Under the pieces are notes generated by a model. That model was not told the origin of the DNA. It was given only the letters and a program-made list of their open reading frames with translations, and searched no databases. A program made the translations under genes and the position numbers. From Cutibacterium acnes (GTDB lineage Bacteria; Actinomycetota; Actinomycetes; Propionibacteriales; Propionibacteriaceae), in NCBI RefSeq assembly GCF_003030305.1, contig NZ_CP023676.1:2232001-2296000 (forward strand): a stretch of 64,000 nucleotides of DNA, given 5' to 3'. Positions 7,902-16,974 of this stretch are shown here, in pieces (position 1 is the first letter of the stretch; each line of letters starts with the position of its first letter).

Positions 7902-8723
7902 ATGAGCGTTCCAACTATCACTCTCAACGACGGAGTTCCCATCCCCCAGCTCGGCTTCGGCACTTGGAAAGTTCCTGCCAACGAGGCCGAGAAGGCCGTC
8001 AGCGCCGCCCTGGAGGCAGGTTTCCGCCATATCGACACCGCAGCCATCTACGGCAACGAGGAGGGTGTGGGCCGTGCACTCGCCGACTCCGGTCTGGATC
8101 GCAAGGACCTTTTCGTCACCACCAAGCTGTGGAATGACTCCCATCATGCCGACGATGCTCGCAAGGCCATCGAGACCAGTCTGGCCAAGCTGGGCCTCGA
8201 CCACGTCGACCTCTACCTCATCCATTGGCCAGCCCCGGTCAAGTACGGCGACGCCTACATCGAGGCGTGGAACGCCCTGCAGGACTTCAAGTCAGAGGGC
8301 CTGACGCGCTCCATCGGTGTGTCGAATTTCAAGACCGAGCATCTGGACGCCATCGAGGGGGCCGCTCCGAGCGTCGACCAAATCGAGATGCATCCCTCGT
8401 TCAACCAGGCGACCTTCCGAGCAGAGCTGGCTGAGCGCGGCATTAACCCGGAGGCCTGGAGCCCGCTGGGCCAGTCGAAGGATCTCGACAATCCCGTCCT
8501 CACCGATATTTCCAAGGCGACTGGAAAGACGCCCGCCCAGGTCGTCATTCGCTGGCACCTGCAGATCGGCAACATTGTTTTCCCGAAATCGGTCACCCCG
8601 TCGCGCATCGTCGAGAACTTCGATGTGTTCGATTTCGAGCTGTCTGACGAGCAGATCGCCGCAATTGATGGCCTGGATCACGGCAACAGGCTCGGTGGTG
8701 ACCCTTCTACCGCCGACTTCTGA
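7902..8723 (+). CDS. Aldo/keto reductase, AKR5/2,5-diketo-D-gluconate reductase type
   Basis: A 273-aa NADPH-dependent TIM-barrel oxidoreductase reducing aldehydes or ketones. The catalytic tetrad is visible as D45 (FRHIDTA), Y50 (AIYGNE), K75 (TTKLW) and H108 (LIHWP). The nucleotide-binding end includes FPKSVTPSRIVEN, typical of the AKR phosphate-binding loop. An AGGGAGG Shine-Dalgarno sits before ATG 7902; an in-frame ATG seven codons upstream overlaps that site and is less likely. The natural substrate cannot be told from sequence. It is a single gene with a hairpin behind it. Confidence 0.9.
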   Translation: MSVPTITLNDGVPIPQLGFGTWKVPANEAEKAVSAALEAGFRHIDTAAIYGNEEGVGRALADSGLDRKDLFVTTKLWNDSHHADDARKAIETSLAKLGLDHVDLYLIHWPAPVKYGDAYIEAWNALQDFKSEGLTRSIGVSNFKTEHLDAIEGAAPSVDQIEMHPSFNQATFRAELAERGINPEAWSPLGQSKDLDNPVLTDISKATGKTPAQVVIRWHLQIGNIVFPKSVTPSRIVENFDVFDFELSDEQIAAIDGLDHGNRLGGDPSTADF

Positions 8724-8748
8724 TTCTGCGACAGTGACCGGTCATAGC

Positions 8749-8779
8749 TTGGCCCCGGCAACGCGGTTGTCGGGGCCAA
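8749..8779. terminator. Bidirectional hairpin between convergent genes
   Basis: Nine-bp perfect arms TTGGCCCCG (8749-8757) and CGGGGCCAA (8771-8779) with a 13-nt loop lie between the convergent aldo/keto reductase and DUF218 genes. Confidence 0.6.
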
Positions 8780-8789
8780 TCGTCTGTCC

Positions 8790-9479
8790 TTACGAGTTGA
8801 GCGCCTTGTGGACGCCATTGTCAGTCTGTCCCAAAGTCGGTTCTCGTCGACTGACGACATCCCAGATCATTTTAAGCCGAGACCCGAATTCGCGACCCCA
8901 GCCATACCACCACACGTTGTCGCGAGGCTGGGTGCGATCGGGGACCCCGACAGCGTCAAGCCCGGTCATCCGGCACGTCGCGACGGTACGAATCTCGTGG
9001 TAGTCCTGCGTCACCATGATGGCCCGGTCGACCCCGAAGATCCGTCGAGCCCGAACACAGGTGTCGTAGGTGTCGAGACCAGCGACGTCCTCGACGATCC
9101 TGGCCGCCGGAACTCCCTTGCTGACGAGGTACGTCTTCATCACCTTGGGCTCGTTGTAGTGAGTCTCTCGGTGGTCCCCCGACACCAAGATGACCTTGGC
9201 CTTGCCGCTGCGGTAGAGATCCGCGGCAACGTCGAGGCGTCCTCGCAGATAGGCCGACGGGGTACCCGAGGGCAGGACTTGGGCACCGAGGACAATGGCG
9301 ACGTCGCGCGGTTCAGTGTCAGCGACGTCGTGAACCTTGCCATATGACAGTGCCCCAGCCAGCGCCCAAGGCCCCAACAGTGCAACAAAGGCAGCAATGC
9401 ATGTCGACACGACCACAGTGCGAATTGGGTGTCGGCGGCACGAACTCACACTCCCACTGTATAACCCGTGTTTCGGCAT
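8790..9479 (-). CDS. SanA/YdcF-like DUF218 membrane protein
   Basis: A 229-aa protein with one N-terminal membrane helix (about residues 20-45), followed by a DUF218 domain. Family signatures are VAIVLGAQVLPSGTPSAYL, RLDVAADLYRSGKAKVILVS with GD, EDVAGLDTYDTCVRA and MVTQDYHEIRTV. SanA relatives in enteric bacteria affect envelope barrier function and vancomycin resistance at high temperature; the reaction is unknown. The domain should face outside the membrane. Length fits the SanA branch (about 200-240 aa). The 35-aa membrane peptide on the same strand lies about 80 bp upstream and may be transcribed first. Confidence 0.85.
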   Translation of the reverse strand: MPKHGLYSGSVSSCRRHPIRTVVVSTCIAAFVALLGPWALAGALSYGKVHDVADTEPRDVAIVLGAQVLPSGTPSAYLRGRLDVAADLYRSGKAKVILVSGDHRETHYNEPKVMKTYLVSKGVPAARIVEDVAGLDTYDTCVRARRIFGVDRAIMVTQDYHEIRTVATCRMTGLDAVGVPDRTQPRDNVWWYGWGREFGSRLKMIWDVVSRREPTLGQTDNGVHKALNS

Positions 9480-9559
9480 CCAGCGACTGCAATGGCATGT
9501 GGTAGCACAAAGAGGTCACCACGGCACCACGCCGCCTATCCAAAACTTTGTCGCTATCC

Positions 9560-9667
9560 CTACCGCTTATCGCCTTTGCGGAGATTAACCACTAGGAGAC
9601 CAATAATGACCACAAGAATAACGACCGCGACGATCAGGATCGAGATAATCCAAGACTCACTCGACAT
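9560..9667 (-). CDS. Small single-span membrane protein (35 aa)
   Basis: ATG 9667 opens a 35-codon frame: MSSESWIISILIVAVVILVV, then IIGLLVVNLRKGDKR. It has a short polar N-terminus, about 22 very hydrophobic residues and a basic C-terminus (RKGDKR), a positive-inside pattern. The Shine-Dalgarno is poor (GGATG about 9 nt upstream). It precedes the DUF218 gene on the same strand by about 80 bp. I do not recognise the family. The composition is too regular for chance, but short membrane frames are easily overcalled. Confidence 0.5.
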   Translation of the reverse strand: MSSESWIISILIVAVVILVVIIGLLVVNLRKGDKR

Positions 9668-9959
9668 CAATAATACATCCACGCGCTAGACCTTCCCTTC
9701 AGCTAGCAACCCAGCAGTAATTTTCATAAACTATGACAACCCAGCTTGCCCTAGTCTATAAGCTAGGCTGTTGCGTTAAAGTCCTTTACAGAGAGATCCA
9801 GAAACCTTGATCCAGAAAACACACCAGCATAACTAGTAATTGTGCCACCAAACCTCACATGAGAAGGAGATAGCCTTTCATAGTGAGCACCAGAAATACT
9901 TCCTCCCCGAAATTGAAGGTATGGACGGTATCCCTGCCGCCAAACACCACCCGCAGTGA
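9668..9959. other. Intergenic stretch with no recognised feature
   Basis: About 290 bases between the small membrane peptide and the 3' end of pgi. It is less GC-rich than its surroundings. A frame on the minus strand (9763-9984) overlaps the pgi end and shows no family signature. No convincing hairpin terminator for pgi was found by eye. Confidence 0.5.
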
Positions 9960-11642
9960 TCACCGACGGTGCTCGCGATACCACGTCACTAGCGAGGCCG
10001 TCGACGGATCCTGAGCCTTCAGGGCGTCATCGTCACCGGACACAGCCGGGGCGATCTGCAGCGCAAGCTTTTTACCTAATTCGACACCCCACTGGTCAAA
10101 AGAGTCGATACCCCAGACGGCACCCTGCACAAAAGTGATGTGCTCGTAAAGGGCAATGAGCTCACCAAGCACCTTCGGGGATAGTTCGGGAGCCATGATT
10201 GACGTCGTCGGACGGTCTCCGGCAAAAACCCGAGCGGGAACAATGGCCTCATCAGTGCCCTCGGCACGCACCTCGTCGGCGGTCTTACCGAACGCCAACG
10301 CGGCGGTCTGGGCGAAGAAGTTGCTGAGGAACAGCTCGTGGACGTCGGTACCGCCATCCTTGGTCGGATGGGCTGGATTAGCCACCGCGATGAAATCGGC
10401 CGGAATGACGCGAGTGCCTTGGTGGATGAGCTGATAGAAGGCGTGCTGACCGTTGGTGCCTGGCTCACCCCAGAAAATCTCGCCGGTGTCGGTGGTCACT
10501 GCTGAACCATCCCAGCGCACCGACTTGCCATTCGACTCCATAGTCAGCTGCTGCAAATAAGCCGGGAAACGGTGCAAATACTGTGAATATGGAAGCACCG
10601 CATGGGAATGAGCATCCCAGAAATTGGTGTACCAGACGTTGAGTAGACCCATGAACAACGGCACATTGCGCTCCGGCTCGGCAGTGGCGAAGTGCTCGTC
10701 GACGGCGTGAAATCCGGCCAGGAAGTCCTCGAAACTCTTCGGCCCGATCGCGACGGCAAGCGACGTACCGACGGCGGAATCCACCGAGTATCGGCCACCC
10801 ACCCAGCTCCAGAACCCAAAGGCGTTCACTGGGTCGATGCCGAACTCCTCGACCTTGTCCAAGGCCGTCGAGACGGCGACAAAGTGCTTAGCGACGGCGT
10901 CACGTCGAGCCTGCTCGGTGTCGGCAATCGCACCGGCAGCGACCAAGCCGTCAAGCAGCCACGCACGCACGCACCGGGCATTGGTCAGAGTCTCCAAAGT
11001 GGTGAAGGTCTTAGAGGCAATGATGACCAGGGTCGTCTCAGGGTCAAGATCGGCGGTCTTGACAGCGGCATCGGTCGGGTCAATGTTGGAGATGAAGCGG
11101 CACTCCAGACCGTCCTTGACGTAGGGCTTGAGGGCCTCATAGGCCATCACGGGGCCAAGATCGGAGCCGCCAATGCCCACGTTGATGACAGTGCGAATCG
11201 GCTTGCCGGTGACTCCCTTCCACTCACCCGAACGCACCTTATCCGCAAAGGCGTAAATCTTGTCGAGCACCTCGTGAACATCGGCAACGGGATCCTGACC
11301 GTCAACATGCAGCTCGTCAGTGCGGGGACGACGCAGCGCGGTATGGAGGACGGCGCGGTCCTCGGTGACGTTGATGTGCTCACCGGCATACATCGCGTCA
11401 CGACGCTCGGTGACGCGCATCTGCGCAGCCAGTTCGAGGAGAGCGTCACGAATCTCGTCGGTAAGGAGGTTCTTCGATAAATCGACGTGCAAATCCGCGA
11501 CGTCAAAGGTGTAGCGCTCAGCGCGGTGAGGGTCGGCGTCGAACAAACGGCGCAGTTTATGTGGCCCGTCAGCGAAGCGGGACTTTAGGCCGGAGAGTGT
11601 GCCCCATGCGGGGGTGGAGGTAGCGTCGATGGGAGTCTGCAT
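9960..11642 (-). CDS. pgi: Glucose-6-phosphate isomerase
   Basis: A 560-aa cytosolic enzyme interconverting glucose-6-phosphate and fructose-6-phosphate. Signatures are [20 protein letters not shown] (sugar-phosphate binding), [18 protein letters not shown] (PGI signature 1), the catalytic region [32 protein letters not shown] (with the Glu/His motif), and [18 protein letters not shown] (PGI signature 2). Length is normal for the long PGI type. It acts directly on the product of ppgK elsewhere in the window, but the genes are not linked in an operon. The start ATG diverges from the Ig-like surface protein gene, about 90 bp away. Confidence 0.96.
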   Translation of the reverse strand: MQTPIDATSTPAWGTLSGLKSRFADGPHKLRRLFDADPHRAERYTFDVADLHVDLSKNLLTDEIRDALLELAAQMRVTERRDAMYAGEHINVTEDRAVLHTALRRPRTDELHVDGQDPVADVHEVLDKIYAFADKVRSGEWKGVTGKPIRTVINVGIGGSDLGPVMAYEALKPYVKDGLECRFISNIDPTDAAVKTADLDPETTLVIIASKTFTTLETLTNARCVRAWLLDGLVAAGAIADTEQARRDAVAKHFVAVSTALDKVEEFGIDPVNAFGFWSWVGGRYSVDSAVGTSLAVAIGPKSFEDFLAGFHAVDEHFATAEPERNVPLFMGLLNVWYTNFWDAHSHAVLPYSQYLHRFPAYLQQLTMESNGKSVRWDGSAVTTDTGEIFWGEPGTNGQHAFYQLIHQGTRVIPADFIAVANPAHPTKDGGTDVHELFLSNFFAQTAALAFGKTADEVRAEGTDEAIVPARVFAGDRPTTSIMAPELSPKVLGELIALYEHITFVQGAVWGIDSFDQWGVELGKKLALQIAPAVSGDDDALKAQDPSTASLVTWYREHRR

Positions 11643-11733
11643 AACCCTAAGCCTAGGAGATGGGGCAGTGCTCGTGCGTCACACCATCACGTCGCTTCGC
11701 CTATCATATTCGCGATCGACTAAAGGAGGACGC

Positions 11734-12807
11734 GTGAGCGCGAAGTATCGTCGGGCTCTGGCACTGACGTCGGTTCTCGTCATCTCGACGTCAATCCTGA
11801 CCCCGCCGGTATGTCCTACCCCCACGCCTTGGTCGGTTTCAGCTGCCCATGCTGCGCCTCCGGGAGCCACGCCTCCTGGCAACCTGACGATGAACGCGTC
11901 CCTCGACCGGTCGGGCACCGTGCAGGTCAAAGGGGCATTACGAACCCACACCAAGCAACCGGTTTCAGGGGCCCTCATCAACCTGGCAGTAGATGGAAAG
12001 CCCCTTGCCGTCGGCGTGACACACGACAACGGATCGTGGTCTGGCACCTTCCGGTTGCCTCCCACTATGCAAGCTGGCGCCCACGAGTTGTCCGCCACCT
12101 TCGACGGCACCGAAGGGGTCGGGGCAGCCTCAGCAAGCGGCACTTTCTCAATCGCTGCCCAACCCACTGTCCTCACCGCAGCCGTGAAACCGACAACCGC
12201 CGCCCCGGGAGCATTACTCAATGTCAACGGGACAGTGACCCTTCCCACTCACCGTCGGGTCACCGACAGCCACGTAGCGATTCTGCTCGGTACTGACGGC
12301 CAGGCGGCATTAACGGCCCCCACCGACTCCCAGGGCAATTATCAAGCCGCGTTCCAGGTGCCGCTGGATGCCCCAAACGGCCCACTCACGGTCACGGTCA
12401 AATTGGTCGATTCCCGGTATGGAGTTTCGCAACAGGCGGTAACGGTGCAGGTGAAGTCAGCCAGCCCGACTCCTACTCCAACACTCACCCCCTCCCCTAC
12501 GCCAACCAGCGTGACGCCCACCCCGTCGTCACCCAGCACCCCGGTCGCCACTCATGACAGTGAGGAATCCCCGGACGGCCGGATCCCTAAGACGTCGACT
12601 AGCCCTATTCCAACAGCGCGACGTAGCGTCGTGGACGCCTTCGGTGGGCGCAAACCGATTCTCATCCTCGCGGGAGTCATCGGGGTTCTGCTGCTCGGTG
12701 TCCTCCTCGGCTCCTTGACCCGCCGCCGCGGCGACAACGTCCATTCCAGCGACGAGGGGGATGGCAACTCCCTCTTCGACGAGTGGGATGGCCCTGACTC
12801 GCACTAA
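11734..12807 (+). CDS. Membrane-anchored surface protein with Ig-like repeats and PT linker
   Basis: A 357-aa exported protein. It begins with a signal segment (ALALTSVLVISTSILT...AAHA) and two Ig-like (Big/carboxypeptidase-regulatory type) domains at about residues 50-140 and 145-235, recognisable by G-x-V-x-V-x-G and DNGSWSGTF/DSQGNYQAAF. A Pro/Thr/Ser linker covers 237-270, a transmembrane helix (ILILAGVIGVLLLGVLLG) is near residue 310, and the tail starts RRR and is then acidic. The C-terminus should be cytoplasmic. GTG 11734 is chosen because AAAGGAGG precedes it by 5 nt; the frame is open further upstream but overlaps the pgi promoter. A structural or adhesive role is plausible, not shown. 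Confidence 0.75.
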   Translation: MSAKYRRALALTSVLVISTSILTPPVCPTPTPWSVSAAHAAPPGATPPGNLTMNASLDRSGTVQVKGALRTHTKQPVSGALINLAVDGKPLAVGVTHDNGSWSGTFRLPPTMQAGAHELSATFDGTEGVGAASASGTFSIAAQPTVLTAAVKPTTAAPGALLNVNGTVTLPTHRRVTDSHVAILLGTDGQAALTAPTDSQGNYQAAFQVPLDAPNGPLTVTVKLVDSRYGVSQQAVTVQVKSASPTPTPTLTPSPTPTSVTPTPSSPSTPVATHDSEESPDGRIPKTSTSPIPTARRSVVDAFGGRKPILILAGVIGVLLLGVLLGSLTRRRGDNVHSSDEGDGNSLFDEWDGPDSH

Positions 12808-12848
12808 AGGCGTCACCCATTGACGCGTCACCCACTGACCACGTGCGA

Positions 12849-13514
12849 TCAGGCGTCCGCGTCTGCAACAACCTGCAAGACCGAACGGCAGCGCTCACGC
12901 AGGGCCGAGACGATACCGTCCTCACAAGCATCCCCGACGAGGACGTCGTCAAGACAGACCGCAAGGGCACCTGCGGCTAGCCAGCGTCGCAGCGCATAGG
13001 AGCCAACGCCACCGCGCGGAATGAGGGCAGCCCCGGGAGCCATTCGGGTGAGGATATCGCCGTAGCTAGCCGAGCCCATGTCAGCCGGGGCAACTTGGAC
13101 GGCGTCAGCACCAGCGCCCCAGGCAGCCCGTACCTCGTTAGGGGTCAGAGCGTCGGGGGCGGCGGGGATACCAGCCTGACGCAGAGCATCAAGAACCTCA
13201 CGGTTTGCGGCCACCGGGAGGGCAAAAGAGACCTTATCGTCAACAAGCCCCTGAACGTCCTCGACAGTCATCACGCCATGGACACCAACGACGGCGCGGC
13301 GACGGTAAATCCTCAGCACAGCGCGACGACGCTCAGCATCAGCGACCGGGAGGGCAAAAACGCGCACCTTCTCCTGAATCATCGCTTCAACAGGAGCCAT
13401 AAGGTCAGCTGCGGGAACGTCAGGAAGTACCGCGATGATCTTTCCCGCCACCACTTCGTCGGGAAAAGTCAGTCGATCATCAGTGCGGCCCAAATCGTCA
13501 ACCTCTGCGCTCAT
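12849..13514 (-). CDS. KDPG/KHG-aldolase-like protein lacking catalytic residues
   Basis: A 221-aa protein with the outline of 2-keto-3-deoxy-6-phosphogluconate aldolase: KIIAVLPDVPAADLMAPVEA at the first strand, VVGVHGVMTVEDV (family IVGAGTVL), LTPNEVRAAWGAGADAVQVA, then PA, LIPRGGVGSYALRRWLAAGA (family PTGGV). By eye alignment with E. coli Eda, the catalytic Glu45 (LEVTLR) falls on Ala in VFALPVAD, and the Schiff-base Lys133 (FKFFPA) falls on Gln in VQVAPA. The usual aldolase reaction is therefore unlikely. It may be a divergent or regulatory relative. A hexuronate or Entner-Doudoroff cluster is not present nearby. A 15-bp near-tandem repeat lies between its end and the previous gene. Confidence 0.65.
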   Translation of the reverse strand: MSAEVDDLGRTDDRLTFPDEVVAGKIIAVLPDVPAADLMAPVEAMIQEKVRVFALPVADAERRRAVLRIYRRRAVVGVHGVMTVEDVQGLVDDKVSFALPVAANREVLDALRQAGIPAAPDALTPNEVRAAWGAGADAVQVAPADMGSASYGDILTRMAPGAALIPRGGVGSYALRRWLAAGALAVCLDDVLVGDACEDGIVSALRERCRSVLQVVADADA

Positions 13515-13682
13515 AAGTCACATCATGCCCTATGAGGGGCATCTAGCCGACACAAAGAGCGACCAGCACTCGGCCGCCCACATTTTTCGTGTCTGGGATG
13601 GAATAACACACGTTCGGCCCGTGTTGCCCTATATGTACGCCGGTGGTCGGCTCTTGGCCACCCCGAACGAAGGAGATGTTGC

Positions 13683-14213
13683 ATGGCTAACACCGTAAAT
13701 GTTCCGAATCCTGCTGGACAGACGACTACTAAGCTCGAAAACGCTGAATCCGGTTTCAAGGCCTCCGAAACCCTTGCCGCGAACCTTCAAAAGGTTCTCG
13801 TTGACTTCATCGCCTTGGAGTTGGTCGGCAAACATGCCCACTGGAATATCGTCGGCCCCAACTTCCGTGACCTCCACCTCAACCTCGACGAGGTCGTCGA
13901 AATTGCCCGTGAGGGCGCTGACGAGATCGCTGAGCGTATGCGTGCCCTTCACGCCTCCCCAGACGGTCGTCCCGCAGTCGTAGCTGCGAGCACCACCCTG
14001 CCGGAATCCCCTCAGGGCGAGGTGCTGACCCACGACGCCATCAAGGTCGTCACCGCTTCAATCGAGTCCGTGACCGGCACTATGCGTGAGGTCCACGATC
14101 AGGTTGACGAAGAGGACCCCACCTCCGCTGACATCCTGCACGGCCTCATCCAGCAGCTTGAACAGCAGGCATGGTTCATCAGCGCTGAAACTCGCACTCC
14201 AACTGCTCACTGA
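13683..14213 (+). CDS. dps: Dps-family ferritin-like DNA-protection protein
   Basis: A 176-aa protein of the Dps/starvation family, which forms 12-mers, oxidises Fe(II) with peroxide and stores iron, thereby shielding DNA. The intersubunit ferroxidase ligands sit in KHAHWNIVGPNFRDLHLNLD (His, His, Asp), followed by the helix with E-x(3)-EIAERM. The N-terminus has a few Lys and Thr but no long basic tail, so DNA binding is uncertain. A GAAGGAG Shine-Dalgarno precedes ATG 13683 by about 6 nt. It is a single gene followed by a strong hairpin. Confidence 0.93.
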   Translation: MANTVNVPNPAGQTTTKLENAESGFKASETLAANLQKVLVDFIALELVGKHAHWNIVGPNFRDLHLNLDEVVEIAREGADEIAERMRALHASPDGRPAVVAASTTLPESPQGEVLTHDAIKVVTASIESVTGTMREVHDQVDEEDPTSADILHGLIQQLEQQAWFISAETRTPTAH

Positions 14214-14250
14214 TTCACCAGTTCAGACGCAACCCATCGTTCACCATGCT

Positions 14251-14279
14251 GTGGGTCCCGAGATTATCTCGGGATCCAC
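14251..14279 (+). terminator. Hairpin after dps
   Basis: A 13-bp stem with one G-U pair (14251-14263 with 14267-14279) and a 3-nt loop. There is no T-run, so it may be a terminator or an mRNA end-stabiliser. Confidence 0.6.
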
Positions 14280-14368
14280 AGTGCGTATTCACCGACCGCC
14301 ACACTCGTCGGAGGCCGCCACTACATTGGGCACAGCCCCTTCTGAATCGTCCGCCCCAAGGAGACACC

Positions 14369-16960
14369 GTGCGACTGGCCGAAGCCCTTGACGACATGGT
14401 TGACGGTCGTGCCCCCGTCACTACCGACCGCGGGGAACGTCAACCGGGCTGGGACTCTCCCGGTGCCCGCCCCCTCGACGCCGACATGGCGCTAGACCAC
14501 ATCGAGCGCGCCGTCGCCGCCGACGGCATCTCGATGTACGAGCACCAAGAAGAGGCAATACTGGAAATCCTGGCGGGGAATCACGTCATTGTCACTACCC
14601 CGACCGGATCCGGGAAATCCCTCATCGCTACCGCCGCCCACTTCGCGTGCGTCGCAGCCGGCGGGCGCTCCTACTACACCGCCCCCATCAAGGCTCTCGT
14701 CAGCGAGAAATTCTTCAGCCTGTGCGAGATCTTCGGAGCCGCCAACGTCGGCATGGTCACCGGGGATGCCTCGGTCAACGCAGACGCCCCCATCATCTGC
14801 TGCACCGCCGAGATCCTCGCTAACATCGCTCTGCGCGAGGGCCATCACGCCAGCATCGACCAGGTCGTCATGGATGAGTTCCACTTCGTCGGCGACCCCG
14901 ACCGCGGCTGGGCCTGGCAAGTGCCACTGTCCGAGCTTCCCCAGGCCCAACAGATCATCATGAGCGCCACTCTCGGTGACGTCTCCGACCTCTCCGTCGG
15001 CCTGACGACCGCCACCGGGCGCCCCACCAGCGTCATCACCGGGGTCGTCCGCCCCGTCCCGCTGGAGTACTCGTGGTCTATGAAACCCGACCACGAAGCC
15101 ATCGAGGAACTCGTGGCCGATCAGAAAGCCCCGGTTTACATCGTCCACCCCTCCCAGAAACAGGCCGTAGAACGTGCCCAATCCATGACGTCAATGAAGT
15201 TGGTGAGCACCGAAGAGCGACACGCCATCGCCGCTGAGATCGCCGGTTTCCGCTTCGCGAAGGGGTTCGGATCGACGGTGCGCAAGTTCATCACCGCCGG
15301 GATCGGCATCCACCATGCCGGAATGCTGCCGAAATACCGCCGCCTCATCGAAACTCTCGCCCAGCAGGGCAAACTCAAGGTCATCTGCGGCACCGACACC
15401 CTCGGCGTCGGGATCAACGTGCCAATTCGAACCGTCATGTTCACATCCCTGACGAAATTTGACGGCCGACGCACCCGCGTCCTCAAGTCCCGCGAGTTTC
15501 ACCAGATCGCCGGGAGAGCTGGACGTGCCGGATTCGACACCGTCGGCTACGTCGTCGCGCAGGCACCCGAGCACGTCATCGCCAACCACAAAGCCCTTGC
15601 CAAGGCCGGTGACGACCCCAAGAAACGTCGCAAAGTACAGCGTCACAAGCCACCGGAAGGATTCGTCAACTACTCCGAGGAAAACTTCACTAAGCTCATC
15701 GAATCCACCCCGGAGACCCTCCATGCTCGCATGAGAATCACCGAGGCGATGCTGCTCAACCTGTTGCAGCGTGACGAGGACACCGCCCGGGCCGTCCAGC
15801 ACCTTGTCGAGGCCGCCACCCCGGCCGTCGCTGAACGACGTCGTCTCTACCGCCGAGCAGTCCAAATTGGGCTGTCTTTGTTGCGCTCCGAGGTTGTCCA
15901 TCGCCTCGAGGTACCCACACCTGGGGGCCGCCGATTTGCCATGAACGAGGCGCTGCAGGACGACTTTGCTCTCAACCAACCACTTTCGGCCTTCGCCAGC
16001 GAGGCCGTTGCGACCCTCGACCCGGATTCCCCCAGCCACGCCCTTGACGTCGTCAGTGTTATCGAGGCCACCCTCGATAATCCGATGACCGTCCTCATCG
16101 CCCAACAGCACGCCGCCCGCGGTGAGGCCATCGCGCACATGAAAGAGGACGGCTACGACTACGAGGACCGGATGGCCGCCGTCGAGGAGATCGAGTGGCC
16201 CCGCCCCCTTGAAGACACTCTGAACGCCCTGTTCGATATTTTCGCCCCGAGCCACCCGTGGGTCCCCGCCGACGCCCTGCAACCCAAGTCGGTGGTACGC
16301 GACATGTACGAACGCGCCATGACCTTTGGCGAGTTCTGTGCCCACTACAAGGTGCAACGCAGTGAGGGGCTCGTGCTGCGCTATCTCACCGACGCCTACC
16401 GGGCGCTGCGCCAGACAGTGCCCGAGTCCGAGCGCACCGACGAACTGAGTGACGTCATTTCGTGGCTCGGCGAGGTTGTCCGCTCCACCGATTCCTCCCT
16501 CATCGACGAATGGGAGGACCTCACCCATCCCCTCGACGAGGAACCCGAGGAGGTCCGCCCGGCGCGGACGTTCACGTCCAACCAACGAGCCTTCACCGTC
16601 ATGGTGCGCAATGCGATGTTCCGCAAGGTGATCCTGGCTGCCGACGACGACTTCGAAGCTTTGGGAGCCCTCGAACCCGAACGGTCGGCCATGACGACCA
16701 CCGCTTGGGAGGACACTCTGGGCACCTACTGGGACGAGCACGACGAGATCAACGATGGGCCTGACGCCCGCGCTCCCGGTCTGTTCATGATCGAAAACGA
16801 ATCGAGACGACGCGACAGCCGGATATGGCTAGTTCGTCAGATCATCGACGACCCAGCCGGTAACCACGACTGGTCAATCACCGCGACCGTTGACCTTGAC
16901 GAGTGCGACGAGGCCGACGACCTAGTGCTGCGTACCAGAGCGTTCGCCCGGCTGGACTGA
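14369..16960 (+). CDS. DEAD/DEAH-box helicase with DUF3516 domain
   Basis: An 863-aa superfamily 2 helicase, Ski2/HelY-like, probably acting on RNA. Walker A is TPTGSGKS (about residue 74), Walker B is DEFH (MDEFHFVGD), motif III is MSATL, motif V is GTDTLGVGINVPIRTVMF, and motif VI is FHQIAGRAGRAGFD. The C-terminal half, with EEIEWPRPLEDTLNALFDIF and QRSEGLVLRYLTDAYRAL, matches the actinobacterial DUF3516 extension. GTG 14369 is chosen because AAGGAGA lies 5 nt before it; upstream codons run through the dps terminator. It converges on nrdG with only 14 bp between the stops. Its cellular role is unknown. Confidence 0.9.
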   Translation: MRLAEALDDMVDGRAPVTTDRGERQPGWDSPGARPLDADMALDHIERAVAADGISMYEHQEEAILEILAGNHVIVTTPTGSGKSLIATAAHFACVAAGGRSYYTAPIKALVSEKFFSLCEIFGAANVGMVTGDASVNADAPIICCTAEILANIALREGHHASIDQVVMDEFHFVGDPDRGWAWQVPLSELPQAQQIIMSATLGDVSDLSVGLTTATGRPTSVITGVVRPVPLEYSWSMKPDHEAIEELVADQKAPVYIVHPSQKQAVERAQSMTSMKLVSTEERHAIAAEIAGFRFAKGFGSTVRKFITAGIGIHHAGMLPKYRRLIETLAQQGKLKVICGTDTLGVGINVPIRTVMFTSLTKFDGRRTRVLKSREFHQIAGRAGRAGFDTVGYVVAQAPEHVIANHKALAKAGDDPKKRRKVQRHKPPEGFVNYSEENFTKLIESTPETLHARMRITEAMLLNLLQRDEDTARAVQHLVEAATPAVAERRRLYRRAVQIGLSLLRSEVVHRLEVPTPGGRRFAMNEALQDDFALNQPLSAFASEAVATLDPDSPSHALDVVSVIEATLDNPMTVLIAQQHAARGEAIAHMKEDGYDYEDRMAAVEEIEWPRPLEDTLNALFDIFAPSHPWVPADALQPKSVVRDMYERAMTFGEFCAHYKVQRSEGLVLRYLTDAYRALRQTVPESERTDELSDVISWLGEVVRSTDSSLIDEWEDLTHPLDEEPEEVRPARTFTSNQRAFTVMVRNAMFRKVILAADDDFEALGALEPERSAMTTTAWEDTLGTYWDEHDEINDGPDARAPGLFMIENESRRRDSRIWLVRQIIDDPAGNHDWSITATVDLDECDEADDLVLRTRAFARLD

Positions 16961-16974
16961 CGTTCGTCACCAAG

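Noticed and set aside
9763-9984. Possible gene between the small membrane peptide and pgi
   Set aside because: It overlaps the pgi end, shows no family signature and no Shine-Dalgarno.
12808-12848. Near-tandem 15-bp repeat between two genes
   Set aside because: Two copies differing by one base (GCGTCACCCATTGAC, GCGTCACCCACTGAC); too short and isolated to assign a role.
15191-16741. 516-codon minus-strand frame inside the helicase gene
   Set aside because: Opposite-strand frame of a well-supported helicase; no motifs, composition of a GC-rich shadow.
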